Positions 1 through 11,290 of a stretch of 64,000 nucleotides of DNA are shown here, one piece after another (within the stretch, counting starts at the first letter, position 1; every line of letters begins with the position of its first letter). The notes under the pieces are model-generated. The model ran no database searches. It was given only the letters and a program-made list of their open reading frames with translations, and had not been told where the DNA came from. The DNA comes from Trichosporon coremiiforme. Taxonomy: Eukaryota; Basidiomycota; Tremellomycetes; Trichosporonales; Trichosporonaceae. The stretch is from positions 1,385,092 through 1,449,091 of the forward strand of contig BCJJ01000003.1 in the NCBI GenBank assembly GCA_039545355.1, written 5' to 3'. The position numbers were made by a program, and so were the translations under genes.

Positions 1-2925
1 ACACGGACAAGCTGAGACTCGAGCAGACGCGTGCCGATGAAATGGTCACGGAACACGTGCCTCGTCTCGAAGATGAACTGGCGGTATCGATCCACTAGAG
101 ACCGCCCGATCTCCGGGTCCTGCGCGACCCTGCGCATGGTTCGCGAGGCAACGTCACACACCATGGGGTCAGCGGAGAACGTCGCCCGGCACAGAATGTT
201 GATGATGTTGTCATTGCTACTCGTAGCGTTCGATGTCGGCAGCAAGAATGGCAATGTCTCCAGCACAGCAGCGAGGAGTCGGAACGTCGACTCGTTCTGC
301 TTCGGGTACCCAACGTGTACGTCGCCGTGCTTGCGGGTTACCTGCTCGCCTGCTCCTTCCCAGCCGGCGCTGGAGGCATGGGCGGCGATGGTAACGGTGT
401 CGCCGGACAGGAGCACGCTGCCAACCGTCCGGTCGCAGCTGAGAAGCACATTGATGATCATTGGCCCGCAACGCTTCAGGAACTCGTCCGCCTCGGGGAT
501 GTTGTGAATGGACTCGGGCAGGTTGGGGCAGTCAATGGCGTCGAAGTCGAACGTCGTGAAGTCGGCGCTCTTAGGCAGACTTACAGGATTGTTTGCCGCG
601 AGACACTCAAGCGTCTTCGTGGCAGCCTGTACAGCGACATAGGCACGTTCTGGGAACATGACCTCTCCGGCGGAGCCATCGGCGGCTCGCGGCGGTACAC
701 AGTCCAGAAGGAACTCTGCAACGAGCTCTTGTCCGAAGTCGAACTGCCGCGCCATGACGTAGTGCAGAATCGCGACGAACGGATCGAGAGGCAGATCTGT
801 CGGCAGGAGCTGTCCGGTGTTGACCGGGAAGTGGTTCCGCAGAAGACCCTCGAGTCGTCGTCTTGTTGAGGTGGAACTCTCAGGACAGCGGTTCAAGTAG
901 ACCCAGAGCAGGCGGACGAAGGCGTTCATGCCGACCGCTCGACTTGTCCTATCCTTCGTCTTGGAAGAAATGGAGTCGATGCACGCTTGCCAGTGCTCCA
1001 TGAACACCTCTCGGGGTGACACGCTGAGCGCGACCACGACCAGCGGGAATGCCACATTCCAGTAGCGAGGTTTTGACGCCATCACCATCGCCCGCTGCAA
1101 GATTGTCGCAACGGCCTTGGACCACTGCGGGTGGTTGACCTCAGCCGTGGCGCTCTCAATGACAGAGTGCAGCAGATGCGTGAAGGTCTCCGCGAATGCG
1201 CTCTTTAGCGAGTTGCCATGAGCGTTCACGAAGAACACCGACAATGTCTGGAGGAACTCAGAAGCCATTCCCAGGTTGTCGTCCGGATATACCTTCAGCT
1301 TCAGATGCCGCACACCCTTCAGGACGTGCTCTACCCGGGCGTCGAGGTCCTTCGGCGCCGCAGCGTTCAGGGTTCCGATTTCGTGTGTAAACCGCTCGCT
1401 AACCGTTAGGAAGCGGCTGTTGGAAAGCTCGCCGAGGAAGTCGACCAGAAGGTTCGATACATCTTTCCTGATGTAATCGTCAGGCCGCTCGGACTTGAAG
1501 AGGTTGAACGCCGCGTTCTCGAGGTTGAGAGCGACATCTTCTCCGAGATCCTGCGGCGGGACAGATTGGACGATACCAAACAGCGCGCGGTAGTACATGT
1601 ACTTGGCCGCAGACGTCTTGCGGCTGTTGAGAATATAGGCGGCCTCGTCCGGCCGCAGCTGAACCATCGACTGCTTGAGCTGGCTCCTAACCTCCGCAGC
1701 AATCATCGGCTCGCACTGGACACGACACCATGAGCTCAGAACGTCGAGCACCCGCCGAGCGTGTCGCCGCGAGCAGTTGGCCAGCTGGCTCAGGATGTCG
1801 TCGAAAGCGGGGTCCACACCCTGCTCCAAGATGGACGCAAGGGAGACCTGAGAGTTCTGTCGTCAGCTCATGCACGGTTGGCGCGGAGCTCACCAGTGGC
1901 TTAGAAGTGACTTTCTTCATCTTCTTCTCAGCCAGTTCTCTGAAGGAGTGGAAAACGACCTTCAGAGCCTCCTCAGCTGGAGTCTTACCGAAGGACTCGA
2001 ATGCCTCCACCATGTGGATCCCGCTGATGCTGCTCTTCTTGCCGAAGCTTCCCAGTCCGCTGGTGTCACTGCCTTGCCTGCCTGCTCGTGACGGGGCAGA
2101 ACGATAGGGACCTGACGGCATCGCCGGCATCGGGTAGTCCTCCGCTCGAAAGTTCGACGAGCCGCCCGACGTGTTAGATCGTCCCCCGTATGATCGGTGC
2201 GAGGAGCCCAGCGTCGCCACAGACTGCTTGCGCTCGTTGTAGTGCACCGAGGGTGCCACCGTCGAGTGCTGTGACACATGAGACTGGGACAACTTCGTGC
2301 GTTCCCGCGGTCGAGTTGATACCGATGACGTTCCCGAGGGCGGCGAGGGAGGTGTGTCGAAGCGGGAGAACGGGTTGCGTAACGCAGGGTAGCCAGGCTG
2401 GCCTTGCTGTGCATAAGACTGCGACGAAGGCATGGGCGGGACAGCCGGCATCGACTGCTTATCCTGCGACTTGAACACATTCTTCAGCGATGCAAAGGAT
2501 CCCTTCCGCGCGCTGAGCAGACTCGGGCCTGACCCAGAACCGTGGGGACCGTGAGCAAGCAGTGATGACGATGAGCCGTTCGAAAACTTGCCGAGCCGTG
2601 CGACGGGCGGCGGATCAAGGCCCAAGTCATGCGAGGACGCCGACTGCCCCAAGCCGCTTGCGCCTTTGGAGGTACCTGGACGTGGTAAGGAACCGAAGAA
2701 GCGCGTGCTGCTGGGTGGGTCGAACGACATGGCCGACTCGGACCGCTGCGGTGGCGGGGCGTACACATCGGGCTCCGGCGAACTACTTGCTGTGCCTGTG
2801 CCGAACGCTGAGCGGCCAAAGGAGGGGAGAGTGAGGTCGTCATCATCGTCGAAGTCTGTTCTGGTCAGCCAGTGGTCGAAATCCGCAGAACATTACGCAC
2901 CCGGGATTACGATTGCCTCAGTCAT
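1..2925 (-). CDS. TAO3: Cell morphogenesis protein, Tao3/Mor2/PAG1 family (N-terminal part; runs off left edge)
   Basis: This is the N-terminal part of a very large HEAT-like scaffold of the Furry/Tao3/Mor2 family, which in yeasts acts with NDR kinases in the RAM/MOR polarity pathway. Exons read on the minus strand are 2925..2901, 2855..1894 and 1856..1 (open at the edge), with introns of 45 and 37 nt. The short first exon encodes MTEAIVIP and joins an acidic stretch (DFDDDDDL). About 250 residues of Ser/Pro-rich, probably disordered sequence follow. A conserved helical region begins near AFESFGKTPAEEALKVVF and continues to the edge without a stop. The ATG at 2925 was chosen because it is the only start that splices into the acidic frame. 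Family assignment rests on recognising the MOR2-PAG1 N-terminal domain; the C-terminal two thirds lie outside the window. Confidence 0.85.
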
Positions 2926-3483
2926 ATTGCCTAGATGCTGGAATGATAGATGGTCGGACTAGGAGAACAAGCCCATCAAGGGCGGCAGAGAAGGTCGTGA
3001 AGAGTCTTGTTATCGCCCGCGATGAGTTCAAGCTCTGATGTCGTTGGGTGCAGTCGTCGATGATCGTTACAGAGTGTTCAACATCCAACCTCGAAGCCTG
3101 CGGGTGACCTTGTCGTCCCAGGCTGGACGCGATTCCCTTACACACCACTAAAGAACGCGGGGCCCACTAACTCCCCAAGCCACAGAGCTTTCTCGCGTAT
3201 AACGCCGAGACGACGACTTGGGTTCGATTCCTGACGGGAGCCTCTGAGGGCTCCCTTTGGAATCTCTAGGGATCAATACATGGTCTTACACGCAGTGACG
3301 GCTAGTGAAAATGCATGGAAGTCACGAAGGCGCTTAGCACTACAAGAGTTCCATGTCTCCCGCCAGACCCGCTAAAATGTTAATGTTGACATCGGTGCTC
3401 CTTGTTTGTCACCCAACTCACTCAGTTGGGGCTGCTAACAGCCACAAGAGTACATTGATGCATAATCGTTACACCACAAGTCG
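2926..3483. other. Intergenic, TAO3 to POL31
   Basis: Apart from the tRNA relic and its hairpin, I see no gene here. It holds the 5' flank of TAO3 and the 3' end of the POL31 transcript; both genes are read on the minus strand. Confidence 0.6.
3171..3241 (+). pseudogene. Degenerate tRNA-Ile(UAU)-like relic
   Basis: The 3' half resembles a eukaryotic tRNA-Ile(UAU): AGAGCTTTCTCGC, then TATAACGC, then a T-arm-like GGGTTCGATTCC and a GGGAGC acceptor strand. The 5' half is decayed: the D-loop is shortened, no GG pair is visible, and CTCCCC pairs only partly with the 3' strand. The base before the anticodon is G instead of the invariant U33. I therefore read it as a pseudogene. The 3' end runs into a perfect hairpin, GGGAGCC-tctgag-GGCTCCC (3236-3255). 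Confidence 0.45.
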
Positions 3484-5179
3484 TCACTCCTCCTTAACCT
3501 CCACCTTGAGCTCTCCGATCCATGGAGGGACTTCAAACGCGACCGTCTTCACTTCCAGGGTTTCCAGGCAGACGAGTGCTACAGTGCCGGTAGCCGCAAA
3601 GCTCGGCAGCATCACGATGCGGGTCTTGTCCTCGTCGCCAACTAAGGCCGTCTCGAATTCGGGCTGGTTGCCTACAACGTAGACGGTGGGCCGTTCCCGA
3701 ATAATGAAAGGGTCGGCATCGGGGAAAGGATAGATCCAGAGCGTGTCCGGAGCGGTGGGAGCGATGTGACGCCACTCCAGCGTGCGCTTCGCCATCGGCA
3801 GGCGCGACTTGCCGGGCAGATACTTGAACACATCGTCAATCGTCTGTCCTCCCGAGCACAGGAAGCTGCCTGTCAGCTCAAGATCATCCTACTTTAGCCC
3901 ACCTTCGGTTTCCGATCTCGAGCCAGGTCGGGTTCGTGTTGCATTCCAATCCCTCCATCTTCTTTCCTCCAAACATGACCTTGGGTATGGGCTGCTGGGG
4001 CAGGACGGCGCCACACGGGTCTGACGGACCCGGTACGAGATTCATAGGCAAAGAAGACGCCAGCATGTCAGACAGCATGTGCGCCAAGTTCTTCGTGGGG
4101 TGGTTCATGTCCGCCTTTTGAGTTCCGGAGCCGAACCGTTTCTGAAGTCAGCGAGGTGTACAAGAGCCACCACTCACGATCTTGCGGTCATCCTGTCCCT
4201 TGACCGGGGCAGCAAGAGTGTTACCCGCAAAGACTACCCGGGCTATCCGCGACCCCTCCAGCTGGTCCTGCCACGTCAGTACACAATGTCGAGTTTCTCT
4301 CACCTGGACGTCGCCGTTCTCTCCCATTAGCCACTCTACTAGAAGCTCTGACTTCAGATCCGGCGCAGACGTCTCGTTGCCGACCGACAAACCCGACACG
4401 AGCGCAATCCACGTCTTCTTCTCGGTCTCTACTGAATATCAGACAATGCCGAAGAATAGTACTCACCTTCGTCCACGTCCATGCTCTCCTTCGCCTTCCT
4501 TTTGCCGTTTGCGGTGCCCGAGGAGCTGGGGTGGTGCACGTCGGGCATGCCAGCGAAGCAGAGCTCCAACACTTCGAAGTCGCCGCTAGAATTCTCGAAG
4601 CCGAGCACGCCCATGATTACTCCAGTCACAAAGCCGCCACCTTCTCGATCACGCTCCCTCCTGATGACTTCTCCAGTGAGGCGCACACGTCCGGACTCGT
4701 CCTCCAGATGCACGGCGTCCTGGCTGGAATAGAACTTCGGGCGGGGAGCAGGAGGGGCGATCCAGTTCTATGAGTCAGTTAATGGGTGTCCAGAAGACGA
4801 GGCTGGAACTCACGCTTCGCGCCATGTCCTCGAGGACATTAGGCTTCAGGGGCATATCCATATAAACAGTGCCGACGATGTAACATGGCTGCCCTCTGTT
4901 GAGATCGAGGATGCGAGGGAGGAGCTTGGGTTTGACTGAGGTTAGTTTCTTCCTACGGACATACTTACAGTTACGCTCTGACCAAAGCCGCTTCGCATGC
5001 TCCTCCACGATGGGCCGAAGTTCCACTAAGCGGACGAAGTAGACGTTGGCGTACTGGTGCTTGAACGAGCGTTTCGACGGGTCGATCAGAAACGGTTTCG
5101 ACAGCTCCGGCAGGGAGGAGTAGGGTACTGATGGCCTACGAAGCACATCTCCCGCTTCAGGCTTGGCTTCGACTGCCAT
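3484..5179 (-). CDS. POL31: DNA polymerase delta small subunit (Pol31/Cdc1/POLD2)
   Basis: This is the B-subunit of DNA polymerase delta, which links the catalytic subunit to the accessory subunits at the replication fork; the family has an OB fold plus an inactive calcineurin-like phosphoesterase domain. Exons on the minus strand are 5179..4969, 4935..4814, 4767..4467, 4431..4304, 4267..4178, 4141..3903 and 3865..3484 (490 aa). The six introns are only 33-46 nt. Recognisable family segments are the N-terminal SFKHQYANVYFVRL, the OB-fold GQPCYIVGTVYMDMPLKPNV, and the C-terminal FLCSGGQTIDDVFKYL followed by WRHIAPTAPDTLWIYPF. The length is close to other fungal homologues. No unusual features were seen. 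Confidence 0.93.
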
Positions 5180-5433
5180 GGCGATGTAGGTTTGTTGTGG
5201 CGACGGTTGGGGAAGGAGACCAGGTGAGGTCAGACATTGAGGACTCTGGAATCTGACGCGTCTAGCAGACGCGACTATGCGGAAATACCCCCGCGGCTGA
5301 CTTTCGAGATTACCTCACCCGGTGTCACAACAACAAATGTCTTCCCTTCTTTTCGGGTTTGCCACCGCCGTCTTCCTATCATACTTCATACCTCTGCCTC
5401 CTCGACATTCAAGCGCACGCTCGAAGGGCTTGC

Positions 5434-7273
5434 ATGTCCTTGTCCGGTCATCTCATCAAGCAAATGAACGGCTCATACCTGGGCTCAATGCCCCCTCCGG
5501 ACCAAATGCCAATTCAGACACCCCAGACGCCTGGTGGTGGAGGCTTCCCCAGTCATGTCGTTGACGGCCACAACAGTCAATGGGGGTCCCACCACGGCTC
5601 CCAGATGCTGGGATTTGGGTACGGCAGCCAAGCGACGCCGAGATTCACGCAATGGTCAGAAGACAGGGTAGCCATGATGCAAGCGCGGCTGAACAAGAAG
5701 CTGGGCCCAGAGTACATCTCTCAGCGACCAGGCGGTGGGGGATCAAAGTTCACGTATGTGCAATGACTCTGAGAAGCTTAGGCTGACACTCAGCTATGTC
5801 GAAGGATGGAAAGGTACATAGACACTACGACGACTCAGCTGACCGGCAGCTGTCCAGCTCGCTAATGAGGTGTTCGGGTTCAATGGCTGGTCTTCGAGTA
5901 TCGTCAAACTGAGCACAGACTTTGTAAGAGATGCTGCAACGGAAGGGGAAGGGCTAACGTTCAGATGGACGTGAAGGAAGGCGAACGGGTGTGGATTTCG
6001 GTAACTGCCATTGTCCGTATCACCTTGCAGGACGGGTGTTGGCACGAGGACGTTGGACATGGTCATTGCGAGAACATGAAGGGCCGCGCGGCGGCGATTG
6101 AGAAGGTGAGCACTGCATTTGTTTCTCCTACTGAAGTCCAGGCGCAGAAGGAAGCTGTCACCGACGCCACGAAACGTGCTCTGAAGACGTTTGGTAATGT
6201 TCTTGGTCTCTGTATCTACGACAAAGAGTTCAACAACCAGATCAGCAAGATCAAAGCCGGACCACCAGTGAGAGCGCGACTTCCGCTGCATAGCCTAACA
6301 GACAGCCGAAAGTCAAGGTTGAGGACCTCTACCGTCGCCCGGAGTTTGAACCGCAGCCTCAGCCAGCGCCGCCCGCTCCTGCTCGAGCTTCTGCCGTCCC
6401 GGCCCACGTTTCTGGCTTCCCCAAAGTGGCTCCACCACCTGCTGCTCGTAGAGTGTCGGCAGGGTCAACTGTCGCTAGCGCGAATTCACCGCCATTGCGA
6501 GCGGTTGCGGACGAGACAACGGACTTCTCGGCAGACGAAGGGTTCAGCTTCTCACAGGATGATTCGTTCTTCAGTCAGATCGAGGAGTCAGAGCTCATGG
6601 TGGCAGATGTTAAGAGGGAAACGTGAGCTACTCGGCCCTCGTGGAGCTAACGGCAGGTCGTTGAAGCGTTTACACAATGGAGCGGGTGCTATGACCGCGG
6701 AACCAGCCGATCCAGTGTACCGTCACCGGCAACGACCTGATATCCCTCTAGAGGCAGATACGTCGGCCGGCTCTGACAGATCTTTCAGCGGGGGAGAGGA
6801 GAGCAAGAAGCGGAAGATTGGAGGCTTCACGAGAACACCTTCAGTGAGCTTGATATGCCGCATAGACTGACGTGTGCAGACCGGTGACACTGCGGCTGCA
6901 GCAGCGCGTCGAGCAGCTGCCATTCGTGCGGCACAGGCACAGTCTGAGCCCGCGAGATTGCCGTCACCTGACAAACCTGCTGGTGGTCTCGGTGAACTGG
7001 CGGTGCAGCCCGCTGGTTTCGCACGACCAACTCTTGACCTGGACATTGAGAACACTCGCCCCGCTGAATTCGCCAACTTTGCCAGTGTTAAGGGCATGCG
7101 GAGGGACGGGTGAGATGACCTGCGACTAGAGCGAGACACTGAAGATCAGGAGCGCTTCCCCGACCAAGTCGGACGGAGGACGAACCCGGCCAGGCGGCCC
7201 GCGCTCAGCGCTGAGCGAGATTCCGGCTGGCGATGTTGCCGAATGGCAAAGCAAGCGCACGCGAATGCAGTGA
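5434..7273 (+). CDS. RAD52: DNA recombination mediator Rad52
   Basis: This is the homologous recombination mediator and strand-annealing protein. Exons are 5434..5753, 5794..5813, 5850..5923, 5965..6105, 6142..6267, 6306..6622, 6657..6843, 6880..7109 and 7150..7273 (512 aa). The conserved annealing domain is clear: LANEVFGFNGWSSSIV, then DGCWHEDVGHGHCENMKGRA and EAVTDATKRALKTFGNVLG. The C-terminal half is long, Ser/Pro/Ala-rich and poorly conserved, as expected for the Rpa- and Rad51-binding region. All eight introns are 34-41 nt. Exon 2 is a 20-nt micro-exon encoding only the start of the YVEGWK motif. Start choice is uncertain: ATG at 5434 or 5464 are both in frame, and the conserved core begins well downstream of either. 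Confidence 0.93.
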
Positions 7274-7576
7274 GGCAAGCCAACCCCAGCCTTCAAGGCG
7301 CAAGTCGTTCGTTGTTCTCTTCTGGGTTAAGATTCTTAGTGTCAACATTTGTAACAGTTTCAGTACCATATCGTTCATGTGTCTTATCCTTCACGCGCGT
7401 CCTCGCTCGCGACGAACCCCTCTCACGATATCCAAACGCATTTACTCCTTCCCTTCCTCATAGATTCGATGTAGAAACGCAGCATATTGTCATTTAATCT
7501 AGAGCCATTGCGGTATATGCTGCATATCTTACTGTACACCACTTTTTAGCTGTGATTTTGGGGGGTGCTAAAGTGC
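7274..7576. other. Intergenic between convergent RAD52 and SDH4
   Basis: This is a 3'-to-3' gap with AT-richer sequence than its surroundings, consistent with two untranslated 3' ends. No gene or RNA is visible. Confidence 0.5.
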
Positions 7577-8422
7577 TTAAGCCTTCCAGACCTTCTCGAC
7601 GAGCTCAGTGAGGCCAATGTCGTTGGTGTTGAACTCGTAGACGCCGAGGACGGCGCCAGCGGTAGCGACGCGGAGGAGCCAGCGAGCGGCGTGGCCGAGA
7701 GCGCCGAACTTGCGCTCGTGGACGTAGTCGTCGATACAGGAGGTAAAGCCCATGTGGGTGTGGGCGATGAGGGTGATGCCGAGGACACCGTCGACGATGG
7801 GCTGGTGGTCAGCTTGGCGATTCCTTGCAAGAGCTCGCTCAACTCACGTGGGCAGTGGGGGAGACAACAGCAGCAGAGACGGCAAGGGGGATTAGCGAGG
7901 CGGCGACGACACGCTCAAAGGCCCAGTGGTACGAGCCGTGGGCGGGCTTGCCGATCTCGGGGAACTGAGTAGCGTCGTTGACGGTACCCTTGAGGATGGC
8001 TGCTTGTCAGCTCTATCTGCCATGGCTACGAGCTCACCGTTGTCGGGGGTGTACTTGAAACCACCAGTCTCCTCGGGGGAAATGGCACCATGGCGAGCGA
8101 CCTTGGAAGCCTGGACGGCGGAGACGCGAGCTGTCTGTTAGCTTTGAACAACACGCCGAGCTTGAACGAGTCGAGGGTAGAGCGCGCTGGAGCAATTGCG
8201 CAATGCATGTACACTGCGTGTCGAGCATGGTCCGGCTATGCGATTGTCGTTCGCGGTGCGGACGACTGGAACAGCCGAGCTTGTGACAAACAGCTCGCCT
8301 CACGCGAGTCTCGATCGCTTGTTCCAGACGCGGGTTCGAAGGGCGAAAAGTCGATACTAACAGGTGTGGATACCGCGAACACCGAGGCCGACGGCGCGAG
8401 AGACGGGACGGACGAACGACAT
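7577..8422 (-). CDS. SDH4: Succinate dehydrogenase membrane anchor subunit CybS (Sdh4)
   Basis: This is the small cytochrome b anchor of mitochondrial complex II, in the inner membrane. Exons on the minus strand are 8422..8362, 8130..8038, 7999..7848 and 7801..7577 (176 aa). The first exon and the exon junction give a basic, hydroxylated presequence ending in RGIHTSRV, a typical mitochondrial import and cleavage context. The core has GSYHWAFERVVAASLIPLAV (first membrane segment with the SxxHW/ER signature), then GITLIAHTHMGFTSCIDDYV with the His and Asp-Tyr of the haem/quinone region, and a third hydrophobic segment before the C-terminal LVEKVWKA. Intron 1 is 231 nt, the longest coding intron in this window; the others are 38 and 46 nt. 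Confidence 0.9.
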
Positions 8423-8858
8423 GATGAGTGGTGAGTGAGACGTTGACGTTGAGCAAGAGCAAGATGTCGACCTGTACCAAGCAAGCGACCATGCGCGGAC
8501 CGTCCCTACTGCTGCTCGGCCGCTTCCCTCCCAGCCGGCTCCAGTGTGACTCCAATGCCCCCGTCCACCGTACAACGACTGGGCCACTCACCCAGCCCTC
8601 AATTGGCTTGCACTCGATTGGACACACGCTCCTCGGTCGTTTGGTCCCGCTCTGGCCCCGACATTTCCAGCCTGCCCCTGCGTACCCTGCCTACGCGCAC
8701 GGCGGAAGGACTCGCGGTGATATCGGAGTTTTCCGGGCGCAACCTCGCCCAATCGCGAAACGTCTATTAGGAGTCACCAACGCGTCACGTGATGAAGCGA
8801 AAGGCTCATACACGCGCGCCCGTCCGCACTCTCGACCAACCACTGCAGTGGCAGCCCG
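8423..8858. other. Intergenic, SDH4 promoter side and tRNA-Asp upstream
   Basis: No coding signal is convincing. A TCACGTGA palindrome lies near 8786-8793, and a CCACTGCAGTGG palindrome lies just upstream of the tRNA-Asp at 8859. Confidence 0.45.
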
Positions 8859-8930
8859 TTCCTGATCGTATAACGGCTAGTATGCTCGCTTGTCACGCGG
8901 GAGATCGGAGTTCGATTCTCCGTCAGGAAG
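8859..8930 (+). tRNA. tRNA-Asp (GUC)
   Basis: A full cloverleaf can be drawn. The acceptor TTCCTGA pairs with TCAGGAA, with discriminator G. The D-arm is GTAT/GTAT. The anticodon stem CTCGC/GCGGG encloses loop TTGTCAC, giving anticodon GTC. The T-arm is CGGAG-TTCGATT-CTCCG. No intron is present. A pyrimidine-rich tail with TTCTTTT follows within about 12 nt, compatible with RNA polymerase III termination. Confidence 0.95.
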
Positions 8931-9120
8931 CTCTTCTTTTGCATTTCGTCCCCCCCACCGCCCCGCTGACGGCATTCGCTTTTGGATCTCGACCCACCCA
9001 CAGACATGTCGCAGATAAGATAAAGAACACGCACACGCCCCTGAACTTCACACCCGCTGATCTCTAACGCATGCATGATGACAAGCTTTGTACAAAATCT
9101 ACCTATACCCTAGACACTGC

Positions 9121-10777
9121 TTAGGCGGCGACGGGCTGCTCGCCGCGCTTGACGGCCTCGATGAGGGCGCGAACGCCGTCCTCGCCCTTGACCTTGAAGA
9201 CGCGCTTCTTGAGGGCCTCGAGCTCGGAGAGCTGCGACGGGAGGACGTCGCGCTTGAAGTTGAACTTCTCGTGCTCCTTGGCGGGGAGGGCGAGCTCGAC
9301 GGCCTCGGAGAACTTGGCGGGGTGCGCCGTGGAGAGCGTGACCCAGGTCGAGGTGGGGGCCTTCTTGGCCGCGCGCTCCTGGGACGCGAGGCCGACAGCC
9401 GTGTGCGGGTCGACGACGTAGGAGCCAAACTTGTCGTCCTTGTTGTAGTACTTCTTGATCTCGGCCAGGGTCTCCTCGTCCGACACACGCTCGGCCCAGA
9501 ACTCCTTGGCAGCCAGCTCCTTCACGGCCTGGCCCATGTCGACGCGGCCCGTCTGGCGCAGCTCGTCCATCCACGAGTTGAGCTTGGCCTGCGCGGCGGC
9601 ACGGCGCTCCTCCTGAGAGCCCTCGGCGGGCAGCGTGTCGTACGCGAGGTACCAGAGGAGGCGCTCGAAGTTGGAGGAGAGGAGGATGTCCATGGCGGGG
9701 GAGTAGGTGGGCTTGACCTCGCCCGTGCCGGCGGGCTTCTCGTAGCGGCCTGTGGAGAAGAAGCGCTGGAGAATGTCGTTCTCGTTGGTGGCGACAACGA
9801 GCTCCTTGCACGGGAGGCCGAGGCGCTTGGCGTACCAGCCAGCGAGAATGTCGCCGAAGTTTCCGGTGGGGACGACAAACTGGACGTCCTTGCGCTTTTC
9901 CTCGGGGAGGAGGAAGTAGGCCTGGAAGTAGTAGACGATCTGGGCGAGGATACGAGCCCAGTTGATCGAGTTGACGGCGCCGAGGCGGTGCGCCTTGTTG
10001 AACTCGGCGTCACCGAAGCACGACTTGACGATCGACTGGCACGTATCGAAGTCCGAGTCCTCGACGGCAACGCAGTACACGTTGGCGTCCGGAACGGTGG
10101 CCATCTGCGCCTCCTGGATGGGCGAGACACGTCCGTCGGGGTAGAGAATGAAGATGGTGATGGAAGGCTTGGAGCGGAGGCCGTAGATGGCGGCCGAGCC
10201 GGTGTCACCAGATGTAGCACCGAGGACGGTGAGCTGCTCCTTCTCGCCCTCGCCGAGCTGAGCATTGCGCTTCTCGAGCAGGTACGCGAAGACGTTACCG
10301 ACGAACTGCAGGGCGACGTCCTTGAACGCCCACGTCGGGCCGTGCCACAGCTCGAGGACGTACTCGTTGTCGCCAGTCTGACGCAGCGGCGTAACCTTGG
10401 GGTCACGGAAGGTCGCGTACGAGCGATCAATGATGTCCTTCAGGTCGGCGGACGGAATCGAGTCAGTCGGAACGAAGAGCGAGAGGATCTCGTAGGAGAG
10501 CTCGGGGAACGAGAGCTTGGCCCACTTGGTCTCCCAGTTCTCGGGGAGCTTGGGGATCTCGGTGGGGATATAGAGACCTCCGTTGGGAGCGAGTCCGGTC
10601 AGGACGGCCTGGTCACTGTCAGCATGCTGTCTTCCTTGGCGTAATGAACGTGCTGCCGGACGTGGCGAGGGCTGCGGCGAGCCTGCCCGCAATTCGCCGG
10701 GTCCGCGGGCAACCCACCTCGTCGAACGAGAGCGTCTCAGCGCCACCGCGGGTCGAGAAGTACCTCGTCTGCGACAT
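9121..10777 (-). CDS. THR4: Threonine synthase
   Basis: This PLP-dependent enzyme converts O-phosphohomoserine to threonine and phosphate, the last step of threonine synthesis. Exons on the minus strand are 10777..10718 and 10608..9121 (515 aa), with one 109-nt intron. The spliced N-terminus reads MSQTRYFSTRGG...SFDEAVLTGLAPNGGLYIP, matching the fungal start. The PLP lysine is in PTWAFKDVALQF, and the cofactor phosphate loop is in TVLGATSGDTGSAAIYGL. Further conserved blocks are FVVPTGNFGDILAGWYAKRL and the C-terminal WVTLSTAHPAKFSEAV. A longer open frame reaching further upstream without the intron is not the natural N-terminus, because it lacks the conserved STRGG segment. Confidence 0.95.
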
Positions 10778-11290
10778 TTTGGAAGTGGTTAAGAGGGAGT
10801 GGTGTACGAAGTCGGAGTCCGAAAACAAAGTCAGGTCGCTGTACGGCTTGGCTGCAAGGCGTGCTCCCAATGGCGCTCTTCCGTTATTGCCGGCGGTTGA
10901 CTTTTCCAAGTCCAGCTTTAAGCGGATCCCGCTTCGTTTCTGAATCGATAATCTTGCGCTTACGTAACACACCATAGGCAGATCTCACTCCAGGTCCGCC
11001 CACCAACTCCGCTCTACGATCGTCGCCACTCCCTGCATTCCGCGTCGCCCTTACTCCCCACGACAATTTGCTGGCTGAGCGTGGGGCTACACAGACTGAC
11101 GTTGTAGTGGTCGGGGATGAGCTTCGTTTAGGTGCTCCGCACCAGTGGAGCGATAGGTTGACAGATTAGGCACAATGATTCATAGAGTGCAGGGGCTACG
11201 AGCTGAGATAGGTACGGTACACATTAACAAGAGGGATTGAGGTTGAGTACAATGCTGTTGTCGTTGGGGTTCGTGACTGAGGTTCATCGA
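10778..11290. other. Intergenic, THR4 upstream
   Basis: This holds the THR4 promoter and the 3' region of the BTB-like gene. No gene or RNA is supported. Confidence 0.45.

Noticed and set aside
9088..10644. 518-codon open frame on the plus strand
   Set aside because: It is antisense to THR4, whose minus-strand frame encodes a full, conserved threonine synthase. The plus-strand product is a Leu/Glu/Val-rich shadow typical of GC-rich third positions.
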